DNA of 64,000 nt from an uncultured Muribaculaceae bacterium (GTDB lineage: Bacteria; Bacteroidota; Bacteroidia; Bacteroidales; Muribaculaceae): the NCBI GenBank assembly GCA_947625935.1, contig CANQQE010000006.1, forward strand, positions 81,062-145,061. The letters run 5' to 3'. Shown here one piece after another: positions 1 to 9,329 of the stretch. The notes beneath the pieces were generated by a model. The model was not told the DNA's origin, did not search any database, and saw only the letters and a program-made list of their open reading frames with translations. The first letter of the stretch is position 1, and each line of letters starts with the position of its first letter. A program made the translations under genes and the position numbers.

Positions 1-1909
1 ATTCTATGGCCTGACGAGCGTAGACCGGCTGCTCGATATCAGCCACCTCCCATCCCTTGACGAGACGGAAAGCGTTCCATATCTTGTTGCAGAAGTTGCG
101 CCCCTGCTCACACAGTTTGTCGTCATAGAGTATGTCGTTGCCGGCGGGAGCCGAAAGCAACATACCCATTCTGACGCCATCGGCACCGTAGGTGGCTATG
201 AGGTCGAGCGGGTCGGGAGAGTTGCCAAGCGATTTCGACATCTTGCGGCCCAATTTATCGCGCACGATACCTGTGAAGTAAACATTTCTGAAAGGCATCT
301 TGCCGACATACTCATATCCGGCCATAATCATACGCGCCACCCAGAAGAAGATGATGTCGGGAGCCGTCACAAGGTCAGATGTCGGATAATAGTAGTTCAA
401 TTCCTTATTATCAGGGCGGTTTATGCCGTCAAACAGTGAAATCGGCCACAACCATGAACTGAACCAGGTGTCGAGGGCGTCCTCATCCTGACGCAAATCG
501 TCCATGGTGAGCGACGGGTTTCCGCTTTTTTCACGGGCAAGCGTCAAGGCTTCTTCAGGTGTCTCGGCCACTACATAGACTTCCTCGCCTTCGGGAGCGG
601 GAAGGTAGTAGGCCGGGATGCGGTGTCCCCACCACAACTGGCGGCTAATGCACCAGTCCTGAATATTTTCAAGCCAATTTATATAGGTAGACTTGTATTT
701 CGCCGGATAGAATTTCAGCTCGTCGTTCTTTACAGGAGGTAAAGCCAGTTCGGCGAAGTGCTTCATATCAAGGAACCATTGCAGGCACAGACGCGGCTCA
801 ATGGGAACGTGTGTGCGCTCGGAATAGCCAACCTTGTTATTGTAGTCCTCCACCTTCTCAAGCAGACCGGCTTCTGCGAGATCTTCAGATATTTTCTTTC
901 TCACATCGAAACGATCCATCCCGACATATAGCCCGGCGGCTTCCGAGAGGGTCGCATCGGGATTGAAAATATCTATAGTCTCAAGATTATGCTGCTTGCC
1001 AAGCATATAGTCGTTAGTGTCATGAGCGGGAGTCACCTTCAGGCAACCTGTACCAAATTCCACATCGACATAGCGGTCCTCAATCACCGGAATAACCCTG
1101 TTGACGAGCGGCACAATGACTTTTTTCCCGCTCAACCAACGGTTTTTGGGGTCTTTAGGGTTGATACACATCGCAGTGTCACCCATAATCGTTTCAGGGC
1201 GCGTGGTCGCAACCACCGCGTAACGCCTGCCATCGGCATCTCGGTGTACCACCTCATCTTCGGCTCCTGTCTCACCGCTACCGTCATCCTCAGCCACATA
1301 ATATTTGAGATAGTAGAGTTTACTATGCTCATCCTGATAGATTACCTCCTCGTTGCTGAGAGCGGTTTTGGCCTCGGGGTCCCAGTTGACCATTCGCAGA
1401 CCGCGGTATATCAAGCCTTTGTTATAGAGGTCGACAAACACCTTGTTAACGCTCTCGGAGCGTGCTTCGTCCATTGTGAAAGCCGTACGGCTCCAGTCGC
1501 AGGATGCGCCGAGTTTCTTGAGCTGTTCAAGGATTATGCCACCATGCGTATGTGTCCAATCCCAGGCATGTTTCAGAAATTCATCGCGCGTCAGGTCGGT
1601 TTTCTTTATACCCTCTTTCGCGAGTTTGCCCACGACCTTTGCCTCGGTGGCTATCGAAGCGTGATCGGTTCCCGGTACCCACAAAGCATTCTTGCCCTCC
1701 ATGCGGGCACGTCGCACGAGAATGTCCTGAATAGTGTTGTTCAGCATATGCCCCATATGAAGCACGCCGGTAACGTTTGGCGGCGGTATCACGATGGTGT
1801 AAGGTTCACGCTCATCGGGAACAGATTTAAACAAGTCGTGATCCATCCAATAAGCATACCATTTGCTCTCAACGTCGGCGGGATTGTATTTTGTCGCTAA
1901 CTCGTTCAT
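1..1909 (-). CDS. valS: Valyl-tRNA synthetase, N-terminal 636 residues (cut by window edge)
   Basis: Class I aminoacyl-tRNA synthetase that charges tRNA-Val in the cytoplasm. Reading the minus strand from the ATG at 1909 gives an unbroken frame to the window edge. The HIGH-type motif HMGH is at residues 51-54 after the typical PPPNVTG lead, and KMSKS is at residues 556-560 (bases 230-244). The stretch between them holds the editing domain, including the sequence [12 protein letters not shown]. ValS is normally about 880 residues, so roughly 240 residues with the anticodon-binding domain and C-terminal coiled coil lie outside the window. A weak -7 box (TAATTTCG) lies about 40 bases upstream of the start. 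The open frames on the plus strand here are antisense shadows. Confidence 0.97.
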   Translation of the reverse strand, partial: MNELATKYNPADVESKWYAYWMDHDLFKSVPDEREPYTIVIPPPNVTGVLHMGHMLNNTIQDILVRRARMEGKNALWVPGTDHASIATEAKVVGKLAKEGIKKTDLTRDEFLKHAWDWTHTHGGIILEQLKKLGASCDWSRTAFTMDEARSESVNKVFVDLYNKGLIYRGLRMVNWDPEAKTALSNEEVIYQDEHSKLYYLKYYVAEDDGSGETGAEDEVVHRDADGRRYAVVATTRPETIMGDTAMCINPKDPKNRWLSGKKVIVPLVNRVIPVIEDRYVDVEFGTGCLKVTPAHDTNDYMLGKQHNLETIDIFNPDATLSEAAGLYVGMDRFDVRKKISEDLAEAGLLEKVEDYNNKVGYSERTHVPIEPRLCLQWFLDMKHFAELALPPVKNDELKFYPAKYKSTYINWLENIQDWCISRQLWWGHRIPAYYLPAPEGEEVYVVAETPEEALTLAREKSGNPSLTMDDLRQDEDALDTWFSSWLWPISLFDGINRPDNKELNYYYPTSDLVTAPDIIFFWVARMIMAGYEYVGKMPFRNVYFTGIVRDKLGRKMSKSLGNSPDPLDLIATYGADGVRMGMLLSAPAGNDILYDDKLCEQGRNFCNKIWNAFRLVKGWEVADIEQPVYARQAIE

Positions 1910-2066
1910 CGGTATAATTTGGTATATAGCGGTTTATATTTTAAAAACGCGAAATTACGAAAATATCATCACATCCTAAAATCAATTTTTTCGCATCACG
2001 CCAAATATTATCCTTAGTTCGTTTAAAAGATTTAAATTGTGATGAAAAATCGACGGTAGAGGTTAT

Positions 2067-2392
2067 GAGCCGGTTCGACAATAAATGTTAAATGCAGGGT
2101 AGCATATCTTTGAGAGATAATTGCCGGAAATAATGAGCGTTATCTGACGACAGCCAGTACAATGGCTTATTTTGCAATGGAACTCTTTGTGCTCAGATAC
2201 GCATAAACCATCTCGCCCACATTATGCTTATAAACTTTGTTCCGCAGCGGAGATACCATCGCCCCGGCCACTCGTCGGCGTTTTTCGCCATGCTTTTCGG
2301 TCACGATGGAACCCCATCGCTCTCTTAAATCATGGAGAAAATCACTCGACGTTTAACCGCCCTGCAATTAACATTTATTGTCGAACCGGCTC
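2067..2392. mobile_element. MITE-like element with 33-bp terminal inverted repeats
   Basis: The gap between valS and the patatin gene holds 326 bp bounded by near-perfect inverted repeats, 2067-2099 and 2360-2392. They match at 32 of 33 positions and begin with GAGCCGGTTCGACAATAAAT. The interior has no convincing gene; the 103-residue frame reading out of it has no recognisable features. It contains a few small hairpins, such as CGATGG/CCATCG. No clean target-site duplication is visible. Size, terminal repeats and lack of coding suggest a miniature inverted-repeat transposable element mobilised in trans. A very long-range regulatory inverted repeat is less likely. Confidence 0.6.
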
Positions 2393-2416
2393 TAATGGTA
2401 TGTCGGGGATTTTGAG

Positions 2417-2424
2417 TAACTTTG
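2417..2424 (+). promoter_or_regulatory. Promoter -7 box for the patatin gene
   Basis: TAACTTTG fits the Bacteroidetes -7 consensus TAnnTTTG. It overlaps the furthest upstream possible start (TTG at 2422), so that start cannot be used from this promoter, and translation is placed at 2461. Confidence 0.6.
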
Positions 2425-2460
2425 CGCTCAAAAATTTTCACGCTATATACAATCAGGAAC

Positions 2461-3237
2461 TTGTCAACAGACCGACCATATAAACTTGGAGTGGCCCTAA
2501 GCGGCGGTGGAGCACGAGGATTTGCCCATGCCGGAGCCTTGCAGGCTCTTGAGGAGGTCGGGTTGCGGCCCGACGTGATAGCAGGAGTAAGCGCGGGCTC
2601 CGTGATAAGCGCGTTTTATGCAGCCGGAGTCGTGCCATCGTTGATGCCTACAATATTCTCCAACGTAAAATTCAAAACCTGCTGTGAACTTTCGGTCAAC
2701 AAAGGCGGGCTGTTCAAAATAGATAAATTCGAGACATTTGTCGATAAAGCCCTGCGGGGACACAAACTGATAGAAGACCTGCCCATACCCACATACATAT
2801 GCGCCACGGACATTGACCACGGCGTACCCGTGGCCTTCGACTCAGGGCCTATAGCCAAATGCGTGGCTGCTTCATGCAGCATCCCAATACTGTTTAACCC
2901 GATTGTGATCGACGGTGTGTCATATGTAGACGGCGGCGTGCTGCGCAATCTGCCCGCATGGGCCATCAGAGACAAGTGCGAACAACTGATTGGGATAAAC
3001 TGCTCCCCATTGGTCAACGACAGCAAGCGGATGAACTCAATTGTCGATATAGCCCATCGCACCTACCGGCTCATGGCAAAAACCAACGCCCTGACCGATA
3101 TGGCCATGTGTGACCTCGTGGTGGAAACCAAGGATATAGCGCACTACAAAGTGTTCAACATGAAGGAAATCGAGCGAGTGTACCAAAGCGGCTACCAATG
3201 CGCCATGGACTCGCTGAAACGCAACAAATGGATCTGA
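2461..3237 (+). CDS. Patatin-like phospholipase (RssA family)
   Basis: Serine lipid acyl hydrolase of the bacterial patatin family, 258 residues from the chosen start. The oxyanion-hole loop GGGARG is at residues 15-20, the nucleophile elbow G-V-S44-A-G at 42-46, and the second catalytic residue D157 sits in the motif DGG. This is the complete Ser-Asp dyad of the family. No signal peptide is visible, so it probably acts in the cytoplasm or at the inner membrane. The frame opens at TTG 2422, but that codon lies inside the -7 box, so the TTG at 2461 (reading M-S-T-D-R-P) is preferred; no ATG precedes the catalytic domain. It is separated by 40 bp from the GH13 gene and may be co-transcribed with it. 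The natural substrate cannot be read from the sequence. Confidence 0.88.
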   Translation: MSTDRPYKLGVALSGGGARGFAHAGALQALEEVGLRPDVIAGVSAGSVISAFYAAGVVPSLMPTIFSNVKFKTCCELSVNKGGLFKIDKFETFVDKALRGHKLIEDLPIPTYICATDIDHGVPVAFDSGPIAKCVAASCSIPILFNPIVIDGVSYVDGGVLRNLPAWAIRDKCEQLIGINCSPLVNDSKRMNSIVDIAHRTYRLMAKTNALTDMAMCDLVVETKDIAHYKVFNMKEIERVYQSGYQCAMDSLKRNKWI

Positions 3238-3277
3238 AAACAACCATATCCCACTTTAAGGAAGTTAACCATAAACA

Positions 3278-4978
3278 ATGAATACCAAACCAATCATCTA
3301 TCAACTAATCCCAAGGCTGTTCACCAACATGAATGACAACTGTGTGCCAAACGGCACCATGGCTCAGAATGGCTCAGGGAAGCTGAATGACATAACTCCG
3401 GCAGTGCTGAAGGGGATAAAGGAGCTGGGAACAACCCATGTGTGGTACACCGGCGTGATCGAACACGCCCACGCCACAGACTATACCCGCTATGGCATAC
3501 CGCGCCACAACCCGCACGTCATAAAAGGTCTGGCCGGATCTCCATATGCGATCACAGACTATTATGACATAGACCCCGACATAGCAGTCAACGTGCCAAA
3601 GCGCATTGAGGAATTTGAAGACCTCGTCACCAGAACCCACGACGCCGGGATGAAAGTCATAATCGATTTCGTACCCAATCATGTCGGGCGGCAATACCAC
3701 TCCGATGCGAAACCTGCGGGCATAAAGGACCTCGGAGCTGACGACGACAATACCCTGTATTTCGGACACAACAACAACTTCTATTACATACCGCGCCAAC
3801 TGTTCGCTCCAAACATCGACCTCGGAAGTGGCAAGGACGCATATAGCGAGTTCCCGGCGAAAGCAACGGGCAACGACTGTTTCACAGCATTTCCCGGCCC
3901 GTATGATTGGTATGAGACTGTGAAGCTGAACTACGGAATAGATTACGGCGACGGTTCACGCCACTTCTTCCCTATCCCCGACACCTGGTTCAAGATGTTG
4001 CACATACTTCGTTACTGGGCGGCCAAAGGGATAGACGGATTCCGCTGCGACATGGCGCACATGGTACCCCTCGAGTTTTGGAAGTGGGCTATTCCTAATG
4101 TCAAGGAGCGTTTCCCCCACATCATATTCATTGCCGAGATATATGACGTGGGACTATACCGCAGCTTCATACATGAAGGCGGGTTCGACTATCTGTATGA
4201 CAAGGTCAATCTCTACGACACCTTGCGCGCCGTGCAGTGCCATAACCATTCGGCCGCCACAATCACCAATTGCTGGCAGACGGTCGAGGGAATATCGGAC
4301 CATATGCTCAACTTCCTTGAGAACCACGATGAACAGCGTTTCGGTTCACGTCAGTATGCCGGAGACCCAGCGAAAGTGGCGCCGTCGCTTATAGTCAGCT
4401 CCATGATCAGCACCGGCCCAATGATGATATACGCCGGCCAAGAGCTTGGCGAACAAGCCACCGACGCCGAAGGCTACAGCGGACGCGACGGGCGCACCAC
4501 GATCTTCGACTACTGGAGCATACCCACACTACGTCGCTGGCTGTGCGACATCGAGGGATGCACCCACCTGACCGCACGCGAAAAATGGTTGAGAGACCGT
4601 TACAAAACCATCCTCAACATATGCCGGGACGAAAAGGCCATAACCGCCGGACGATTCTTTGATTTGATGTATGTCAATTATGAGAATCCATCGCTCAATC
4701 CCCACAAGCAGTATGTATTTATGCGCAGCTACGCGACCGAGACACTCGTTATAGCTGTCAATTTCGACTCTGTGTCGTGCGACCTGAGCATCAATATACC
4801 GCAACACGCATTTGAAGTTTTAAATCTGCCACAAGGGGAAGCTATCGCAACTGACTTGCTGACAGGCGACAAAATGCGCAAATCGTTCTCTCAGGACAAA
4901 CCGTTCGAGGCGTTTGTCGCACCGTTTGATGCCGCAGTCTGGAAGATCAAGCATGGAAATATCGCCCCCGCCGACTAA
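3278..4978 (+). CDS. GH13 alpha-amylase family enzyme, cytoplasmic
   Basis: Glycoside hydrolase family 13 protein of 566 residues, predicted to act on alpha-1,4-glucans or maltooligosaccharides. The four GH13 signatures are present: region I DFVPNH (130-135), region II GFRCDMAH with nucleophile D258, region III with acid/base E287 (IAEIYD), and region IV NHDE with D351. A C-terminal all-beta domain follows the barrel at about residue 470. There is no signal peptide or lipobox, unlike the surface amylase SusG, so it probably handles imported oligosaccharides or storage glucan. It lies between the patatin and prs genes, with no Sus-type transport genes nearby. The exact specificity (amylase, maltogenic or transferase) is not determined. 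Confidence 0.9.
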   Translation: MNTKPIIYQLIPRLFTNMNDNCVPNGTMAQNGSGKLNDITPAVLKGIKELGTTHVWYTGVIEHAHATDYTRYGIPRHNPHVIKGLAGSPYAITDYYDIDPDIAVNVPKRIEEFEDLVTRTHDAGMKVIIDFVPNHVGRQYHSDAKPAGIKDLGADDDNTLYFGHNNNFYYIPRQLFAPNIDLGSGKDAYSEFPAKATGNDCFTAFPGPYDWYETVKLNYGIDYGDGSRHFFPIPDTWFKMLHILRYWAAKGIDGFRCDMAHMVPLEFWKWAIPNVKERFPHIIFIAEIYDVGLYRSFIHEGGFDYLYDKVNLYDTLRAVQCHNHSAATITNCWQTVEGISDHMLNFLENHDEQRFGSRQYAGDPAKVAPSLIVSSMISTGPMMIYAGQELGEQATDAEGYSGRDGRTTIFDYWSIPTLRRWLCDIEGCTHLTAREKWLRDRYKTILNICRDEKAITAGRFFDLMYVNYENPSLNPHKQYVFMRSYATETLVIAVNFDSVSCDLSINIPQHAFEVLNLPQGEAIATDLLTGDKMRKSFSQDKPFEAFVAPFDAAVWKIKHGNIAPAD

Positions 4979-5018
4979 AAATAAACACCAAAGCAAACCC
5001 ACTCTCGCCAAAAATGAC

Positions 5019-5026
5019 TAATTTTG
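5019..5026 (+). promoter_or_regulatory. Promoter -7 box for prs
   Basis: TAATTTTG matches TAnnTTTG and lies 26 bases before the prs ATG. No clear -33 TTTG box is seen. Confidence 0.55.
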
Positions 5027-5051
5027 CACCATCATTCATCCTCACAATAAT

Positions 5052-5996
5052 ATGAGCAATATTTTACCCCCCTTCAAGGTATTTGCCGGCGAGAAGTCTC
5101 GTTACATGGCAGAAGAAATCTGCAAAGATCTCGGCGTGGAACTTGGCAAGATGAACATCCAGCACTTCGCTGACGGAGAATTTGAGGTGTCATTTGAAGA
5201 ATCAGTGCGCGGCTGCGAGGTATACCTCGTACAATCCACTTTCCCAAACACCGACAACCTAATGGAGCTGTTGCTGATGATCGACGCCGCCAAGCGTGCG
5301 TCGGCCAAATCAACAATCGCCGTTATCCCCTATTTCGGATGGGCGCGCCAAGACCGCAAGGACAAACCGCGCGTGTCGATAGCAGCGAAACTTGTCGCCG
5401 ATTTGTTGAGCACCGCAGGCGTTGACCGCGTAATCACGATGGATTTACACGCCGACCAGATTCAAGGGTTCTTCAATGTCCCGGTCGATCACCTCTATGC
5501 CTCATCGGTTTTCATCCCCTACATCCAATCGCTCAATCTCAAGGATATGGTAATCGCCACCCCCGATGTCGGCGGAGCGAAACGCGCCAACAGTTATGCG
5601 AAATATCTTGATCTTCCGCTCGTGCTATGTCACAAACAGCGCGCCAAGGCTAATGTGGTCGAGAACATGACTGTCATCGGCGATGTCAAAGATAAAAACG
5701 TGATACTCGTTGACGACATGGTCGACACGGCAGGCACCATCACAAAAGCCGCCGACCTGATGCTGTCGCAAGGAGCCAAGAGCGTGCGCGCGCTCGCTTC
5801 ACACGCCATCATGAGTGACCCGGCTACCCAGCGCGTGGAGGACTGCGGTCTGTCAGAGATGATTTTCACAAACAGCATCCCCTATGGGAAACGCTGCTCA
5901 AAGTGTACCATCCTCAGCGTAGCCCGTCTGTTTGCCGACACTATTCGCCGAGTACATTCCAACGAATCAATTTCGTCTCAATATCTGTTCAAATAA
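5052..5996 (+). CDS. prs: Ribose-phosphate pyrophosphokinase
   Basis: Makes PRPP from ribose 5-phosphate and ATP, feeding purine, pyrimidine, histidine and NAD synthesis. The protein is 314 residues, the usual length for class I PRPP synthetases. It has the flexible-loop motif around FGWARQDRK (95-103), the metal and ribose-phosphate signature DLHADQIQGFF (131-141), and the PRPP-binding loop VILVDDMVDTAGTI (217-230). The ATG at 5052 has a good -7 box 26 bases upstream. It is convergent with the TonB receptor gene, and the two share a bidirectional terminator. Confidence 0.97.
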   Translation: MSNILPPFKVFAGEKSRYMAEEICKDLGVELGKMNIQHFADGEFEVSFEESVRGCEVYLVQSTFPNTDNLMELLLMIDAAKRASAKSTIAVIPYFGWARQDRKDKPRVSIAAKLVADLLSTAGVDRVITMDLHADQIQGFFNVPVDHLYASSVFIPYIQSLNLKDMVIATPDVGGAKRANSYAKYLDLPLVLCHKQRAKANVVENMTVIGDVKDKNVILVDDMVDTAGTITKAADLMLSQGAKSVRALASHAIMSDPATQRVEDCGLSEMIFTNSIPYGKRCSKCTILSVARLFADTIRRVHSNESISSQYLFK

Positions 5997-6020
5997 TCAC
6001 AACACTAAATTCCCATGAAA

Positions 6021-6067
6021 CCAAAAGCGCGGCCCTGACATGGGAGCCGCGCTTATTTTATTTTTTA
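6021..6067. terminator. Bidirectional terminator between prs and the TonB receptor gene
   Basis: Perfect 9-bp stem AAGCGCGGC/GCCGCGCTT (6025-6033 and 6046-6054). On the plus strand it is followed by a T-rich run; on the minus strand by TTTTGGTTT. It serves both convergent genes. Confidence 0.85.
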
Positions 6068-6080
6068 TCATTGTTTTTAT

Positions 6081-8501
6081 TTAAAAATCGACTGTCAAGC
6101 GCACATTGAATTGTCGCCGTGTCAGATAGTTAGGAACAGCATACTGGATGTTGTTCACATCAGTTACCCAGTAATAGGAACTTACATTAGAGATATCAAG
6201 CAAATTGAACACATCAAGGCCAAGCCATGCGCTTTTTATGTGGCGGAATATCCCACTACGCGACTCACCTTCCTTGACCGACGACAATAACGCATAGGAA
6301 AGACCGATGTCTATACGCTTATAGGCCGGAGCCCGGAAATAGCCCTTGTCGCGAGAGCTGCGGGGGGCTGTTGTCGGCAACCCGTCAGAGAAAATGCCGC
6401 GAAGACTGAATTTAAGTTTAGGAATCTTCGGGAAATAGTCGGTGAAATACGCAGCAAAACTATAACGCTGGTCAGTAGGTCGGGGCACCTTGACACCATT
6501 TAGTGTCTCTTGTGTTTTCATCAATGAAAAGCTTACCCAGGAATCGGTACCGGGGACAAATTGCCCGAACAGTTTCATGTCAAGCCCGGCGGTAAAACCG
6601 TTAGTACTGTTCACTCCGGCATAAACTATTTTCAGATTATCTATTTCGTAAGGAATCAGATTATCAAGTTTTTTGTAATAAGCCTCGCCCGACAGTTTGA
6701 ACGGACGATCAAACGCCCTGAACGTATAGTCGGCTCCAAGTATGAGCTGGAAACTCCGCTGAGACTTTATATCACTGTTGAGGACGATAACCGTATTGCC
6801 CTCTTCGTCAGAAACCGGACGACGATATTCTTTATAAAATGGAGCCTGATAATAAATGCCAGTGGCAAAACGGAAAGCCCAACGGCTATAGCGCTCAGGG
6901 ACAAATGCCACATTAATTCTCGGACTAAACAATGTCTCTTTGTTGAAATCCCAGTGGGAGAGCCTTATCCCGGCATTGAATGAGAAATAGCCCAACGATG
7001 TCGACAGACGGTAGGTATCCTGAACGAAAAACGCCACCCTGTTAGTCGAAAAATCTTCACGGGAAGTCAGATTGTAAATCATCTTAACAGCATCGCCGGT
7101 AGACGGAAGCGAATAGCCCGAAGAATCGCGCAGCTCCCATTCGCGTGTGCGATCCATAATCGTCTCCCGGTTATAAGAGATACCATAGGTGAGATTGTGC
7201 TTATTTATGCCGGTATTTCCTTTCAAAGCCATTGAGAACACAGAGGCTTTAAGGCGGTTGCGAGCGTGCTCCATGTAACGTCCCACTCCAAGTTCGCCAC
7301 CGATGCCATCACCACCGCTGCCGCCGGTTGTTCCCGCCTGGTCAAGCCAATATTCACCCGAAATATCATATGCCACAAGCTCATTAGTCAGATAGCCCGA
7401 TGTCAAAAAAGTGAAATCGGTTTTATTTGATGGTTTATATGTCAGTGACAATGCGCCAAAAAAGGTCTCGAACTTATCCTTTTCATGACCGTCAAAATAA
7501 ACCTTGAACTGCTTTGCATCTTCCGATGTTCCGAAATTGGTCGTTCGGTCGGTGGGTTTAAACTTATAATTGTTGATTGCTATGTTTCCCAAAAAAGAGA
7601 TTTTCCATTTCGAGGTGGGCTTATAAATCAAGTTGGTCTGATAATCAAGGAAATTCGGGTCATACTCCCCCTTTGTATCCATAGAACTGAGCAACGATGA
7701 ATTACGTTTGTATCGGAAACCATGCAGTTGCGAGAATTTTTTAGAACTCTGGCCTAATGTGAGACTCCCCCCCATCAAGCTCAAAGACACAGAACCTTCA
7801 AACGCCTCAGGCTCACGATACTGAATGTCGAGAACCGACGACATTTTATCGCCATATTCAGCGGTGAAACCGCCGGTTGAAAAACCTATGGATCCGACCA
7901 TATCCGGGTTTATAACGCTCAGACCCTCTTGCTGTCCCGATGAAACCAATTGGGGCCGATACACCTCCACTCCGTTGATGTACACGCTGTTTTCATCATA
8001 TGTACCACCTCTTACCGAATACTGCGAAGACATCTCGTTGCTTGAATTGACTCCAGCCATCGTGGTTATCAACGACTCGACGCTCCCCCCTGAAACATCA
8101 GGAGACAATTTGTAGGCACCGCCGTCAATGGTCTGCATCTGAGAAGTCTGCTTTTTGAACTCGGTGATTTCAACCTCGTTAAGCTCCCGGTTAACAGGCT
8201 GCATCGAGACATTAAGCGTCACATCGTCTTTGGCATCTATCAAATTTCGTTTAACCTCTTTATAACCAAGGCAGGTGAATATTACGGTAATAGTGTCACG
8301 TTCAGCGACCGCCAAGGAATAACCGCCATCCAAGCCGGATGTGCCACCAATCGCCGTACCTGCTATCCTGACAGTGGCAAATTCAAGCGGCTCCTGCTTC
8401 TCGTCAGTCACCTTTCCATGAATCTTCACCTCGGCAACCGACGTTAGGGAAACAGATATGGCTAATAGGGCAAATAATATATATCGTTGTAACAGATTCA
8501 T
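6081..8501 (-). CDS. TonB-dependent receptor with CarboxypepD_reg-like N-terminal domain
   Basis: Outer-membrane TonB-dependent transporter of 806 residues. The start is placed at the ATG at 8501 because it opens a classical signal peptide ending near SLTSVAE; the longer frame from 8585 adds 28 residues without sense. After the signal comes a carboxypeptidase-regulatory-like domain (about 25-105, with KIHGKVTDEKQEPLEFA), then the plug domain (about 120-225, with SVRGGTYDENSVYINGVEV) and a 22-strand barrel ending in the terminal aromatic residue F. There is no SusD partner next to it, so it is not a standard SusCD glycan system; substrates such as a siderophore, cobalamin or peptide remain possible. 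It is divergent from the polysaccharide operon. Confidence 0.92.
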   Translation of the reverse strand: MNLLQRYILFALLAISVSLTSVAEVKIHGKVTDEKQEPLEFATVRIAGTAIGGTSGLDGGYSLAVAERDTITVIFTCLGYKEVKRNLIDAKDDVTLNVSMQPVNRELNEVEITEFKKQTSQMQTIDGGAYKLSPDVSGGSVESLITTMAGVNSSNEMSSQYSVRGGTYDENSVYINGVEVYRPQLVSSGQQEGLSVINPDMVGSIGFSTGGFTAEYGDKMSSVLDIQYREPEAFEGSVSLSLMGGSLTLGQSSKKFSQLHGFRYKRNSSLLSSMDTKGEYDPNFLDYQTNLIYKPTSKWKISFLGNIAINNYKFKPTDRTTNFGTSEDAKQFKVYFDGHEKDKFETFFGALSLTYKPSNKTDFTFLTSGYLTNELVAYDISGEYWLDQAGTTGGSGGDGIGGELGVGRYMEHARNRLKASVFSMALKGNTGINKHNLTYGISYNRETIMDRTREWELRDSSGYSLPSTGDAVKMIYNLTSREDFSTNRVAFFVQDTYRLSTSLGYFSFNAGIRLSHWDFNKETLFSPRINVAFVPERYSRWAFRFATGIYYQAPFYKEYRRPVSDEEGNTVIVLNSDIKSQRSFQLILGADYTFRAFDRPFKLSGEAYYKKLDNLIPYEIDNLKIVYAGVNSTNGFTAGLDMKLFGQFVPGTDSWVSFSLMKTQETLNGVKVPRPTDQRYSFAAYFTDYFPKIPKLKFSLRGIFSDGLPTTAPRSSRDKGYFRAPAYKRIDIGLSYALLSSVKEGESRSGIFRHIKSAWLGLDVFNLLDISNVSSYYWVTDVNNIQYAVPNYLTRRQFNVRLTVDF

Positions 8502-8609
8502 TATATATAAGTGAAATTTCAACTTTAACATAACGTAATTTGCCATCCATAAATTATATATCACAATGAAAAAAGCAAGTTTCATAATAACCGCGTGCGA
8601 ATAAATACT

Positions 8610-8617
8610 TATCTTTG
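8610..8617 (+). promoter_or_regulatory. Candidate promoter -7 box of the polysaccharide operon
   Basis: TATCTTTG fits TAnnTTTG and would give a leader of about 160 nt before upxY. A second candidate box, TATTTTTG, lies at 8659-8666. Long leaders are expected because UpxY proteins act on the 5' untranslated region of their own operon. Confidence 0.5.
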
Positions 8618-8647
8618 TATCTGAATTAGGCGAAATGGCCTCGTTCT

Positions 8648-8744
8648 GACACCAATCATATTTTTGCGAATGGCAAATGCTTTATCCGGATGGAAAAGAA
8701 AATCGCAATCTGATGTAAACCAAATATTTAACATTTTTGGTGTC
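8648..8744 (+). repeat. Inverted repeat in the upxY leader
   Basis: GACACCAA at 8648-8655 and TTGGTGTC at 8737-8744 are exact 8-bp inverted repeats enclosing 81 bp. The enclosed DNA holds the second candidate -7 box and a small hairpin (CCAAA/TTTGG). The pair could close a leader RNA structure. It is much shorter than the 19-25 bp repeats that flank invertible capsule promoters in Bacteroides. Confidence 0.4.
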
Positions 8745-8782
8745 CCTCAATATTGTCTCACATAGCCGGTAGGTCAAGAAAA

Positions 8783-9325
8783 ATGAACGTTTCCGACACA
8801 CAGACTGTCAAGTGGTGGGCTTTAAGAGTCGCCTACAATAAAGGTCAGAAGGTAAAGCATGAGCTTGACAGATTAACGATTGAAAATTTTTTGCCTATGA
8901 CCTACAGGATGGTTATAAGAGGGGAACGGAAAGTGAAATATCTCGTTCCGGCTATCAACAATCTGATTTTCGCAAGATGCTCATTTGACAAGCTGAAAGA
9001 ATATCACGATTCAACAGAACTACCGGTAAGGTATATCATAGACCGTTCAAATGCCGCCCCTGTATCTGTGCCCGACCGCCAAATGAACAGTTTTATAGCA
9101 GTCGCGGGCCAACCCGACCAACAGGTAATCTATCTCGAACCTGACGTGAAAGGATGGCAAAAAGGCGATATGGTCAGAATAACAGGTGGAGTATTCGCCG
9201 GGGCTGAGGGGCATTTTCTCCGACTGAAAGGTGACAGACGAGTCGTAGTGTCGATCAACGGAATAGCCGCCGTGGCGACCGCATTTATCCATCCATCATT
9301 AGTAGAACGAATCACATTAATATAA
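8783..9325 (+). CDS. UpxY-family transcription antiterminator (NusG-like)
   Basis: First gene of the polysaccharide operon. UpxY proteins are specialised NusG paralogues that load onto RNA polymerase at the leader of their own capsule operon and prevent early termination. The 180-residue protein has an N-terminal NGN domain (opening K-W-W-A-L-R-V) and a C-terminal KOW domain (about 126-155, core GDMVRITGGVFAGAEG). The frame opens at TTG 8753, but the ATG at 8783 gives the usual family length and places the NGN strand near the N-terminus. It is separated by 4 bp from the acyltransferase gene. No UpxZ-type inhibitor gene follows it, which differs from B. fragilis capsule loci. Confidence 0.88.
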   Translation: MNVSDTQTVKWWALRVAYNKGQKVKHELDRLTIENFLPMTYRMVIRGERKVKYLVPAINNLIFARCSFDKLKEYHDSTELPVRYIIDRSNAAPVSVPDRQMNSFIAVAGQPDQQVIYLEPDVKGWQKGDMVRITGGVFAGAEGHFLRLKGDRRVVVSINGIAAVATAFIHPSLVERITLI

Positions 9326-9329
9326 GACA

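Noticed and set aside
989-1900. 303-residue open frame on the plus strand
   Set aside because: It is antisense to valS, whose motifs and full reading frame are unmistakable; the antisense product has no recognisable domain.
2172-2483. 103-residue open frame reading out of the MITE-like element
   Set aside because: No promoter or domain, it crosses the right inverted repeat and overlaps the patatin start in another frame.
8648-8744. Invertible capsule promoter
   Set aside because: The inverted repeats are only 8 bp and no site-specific recombinase gene is nearby, so a phase-variable switch is not supported; reported only as a leader structure.
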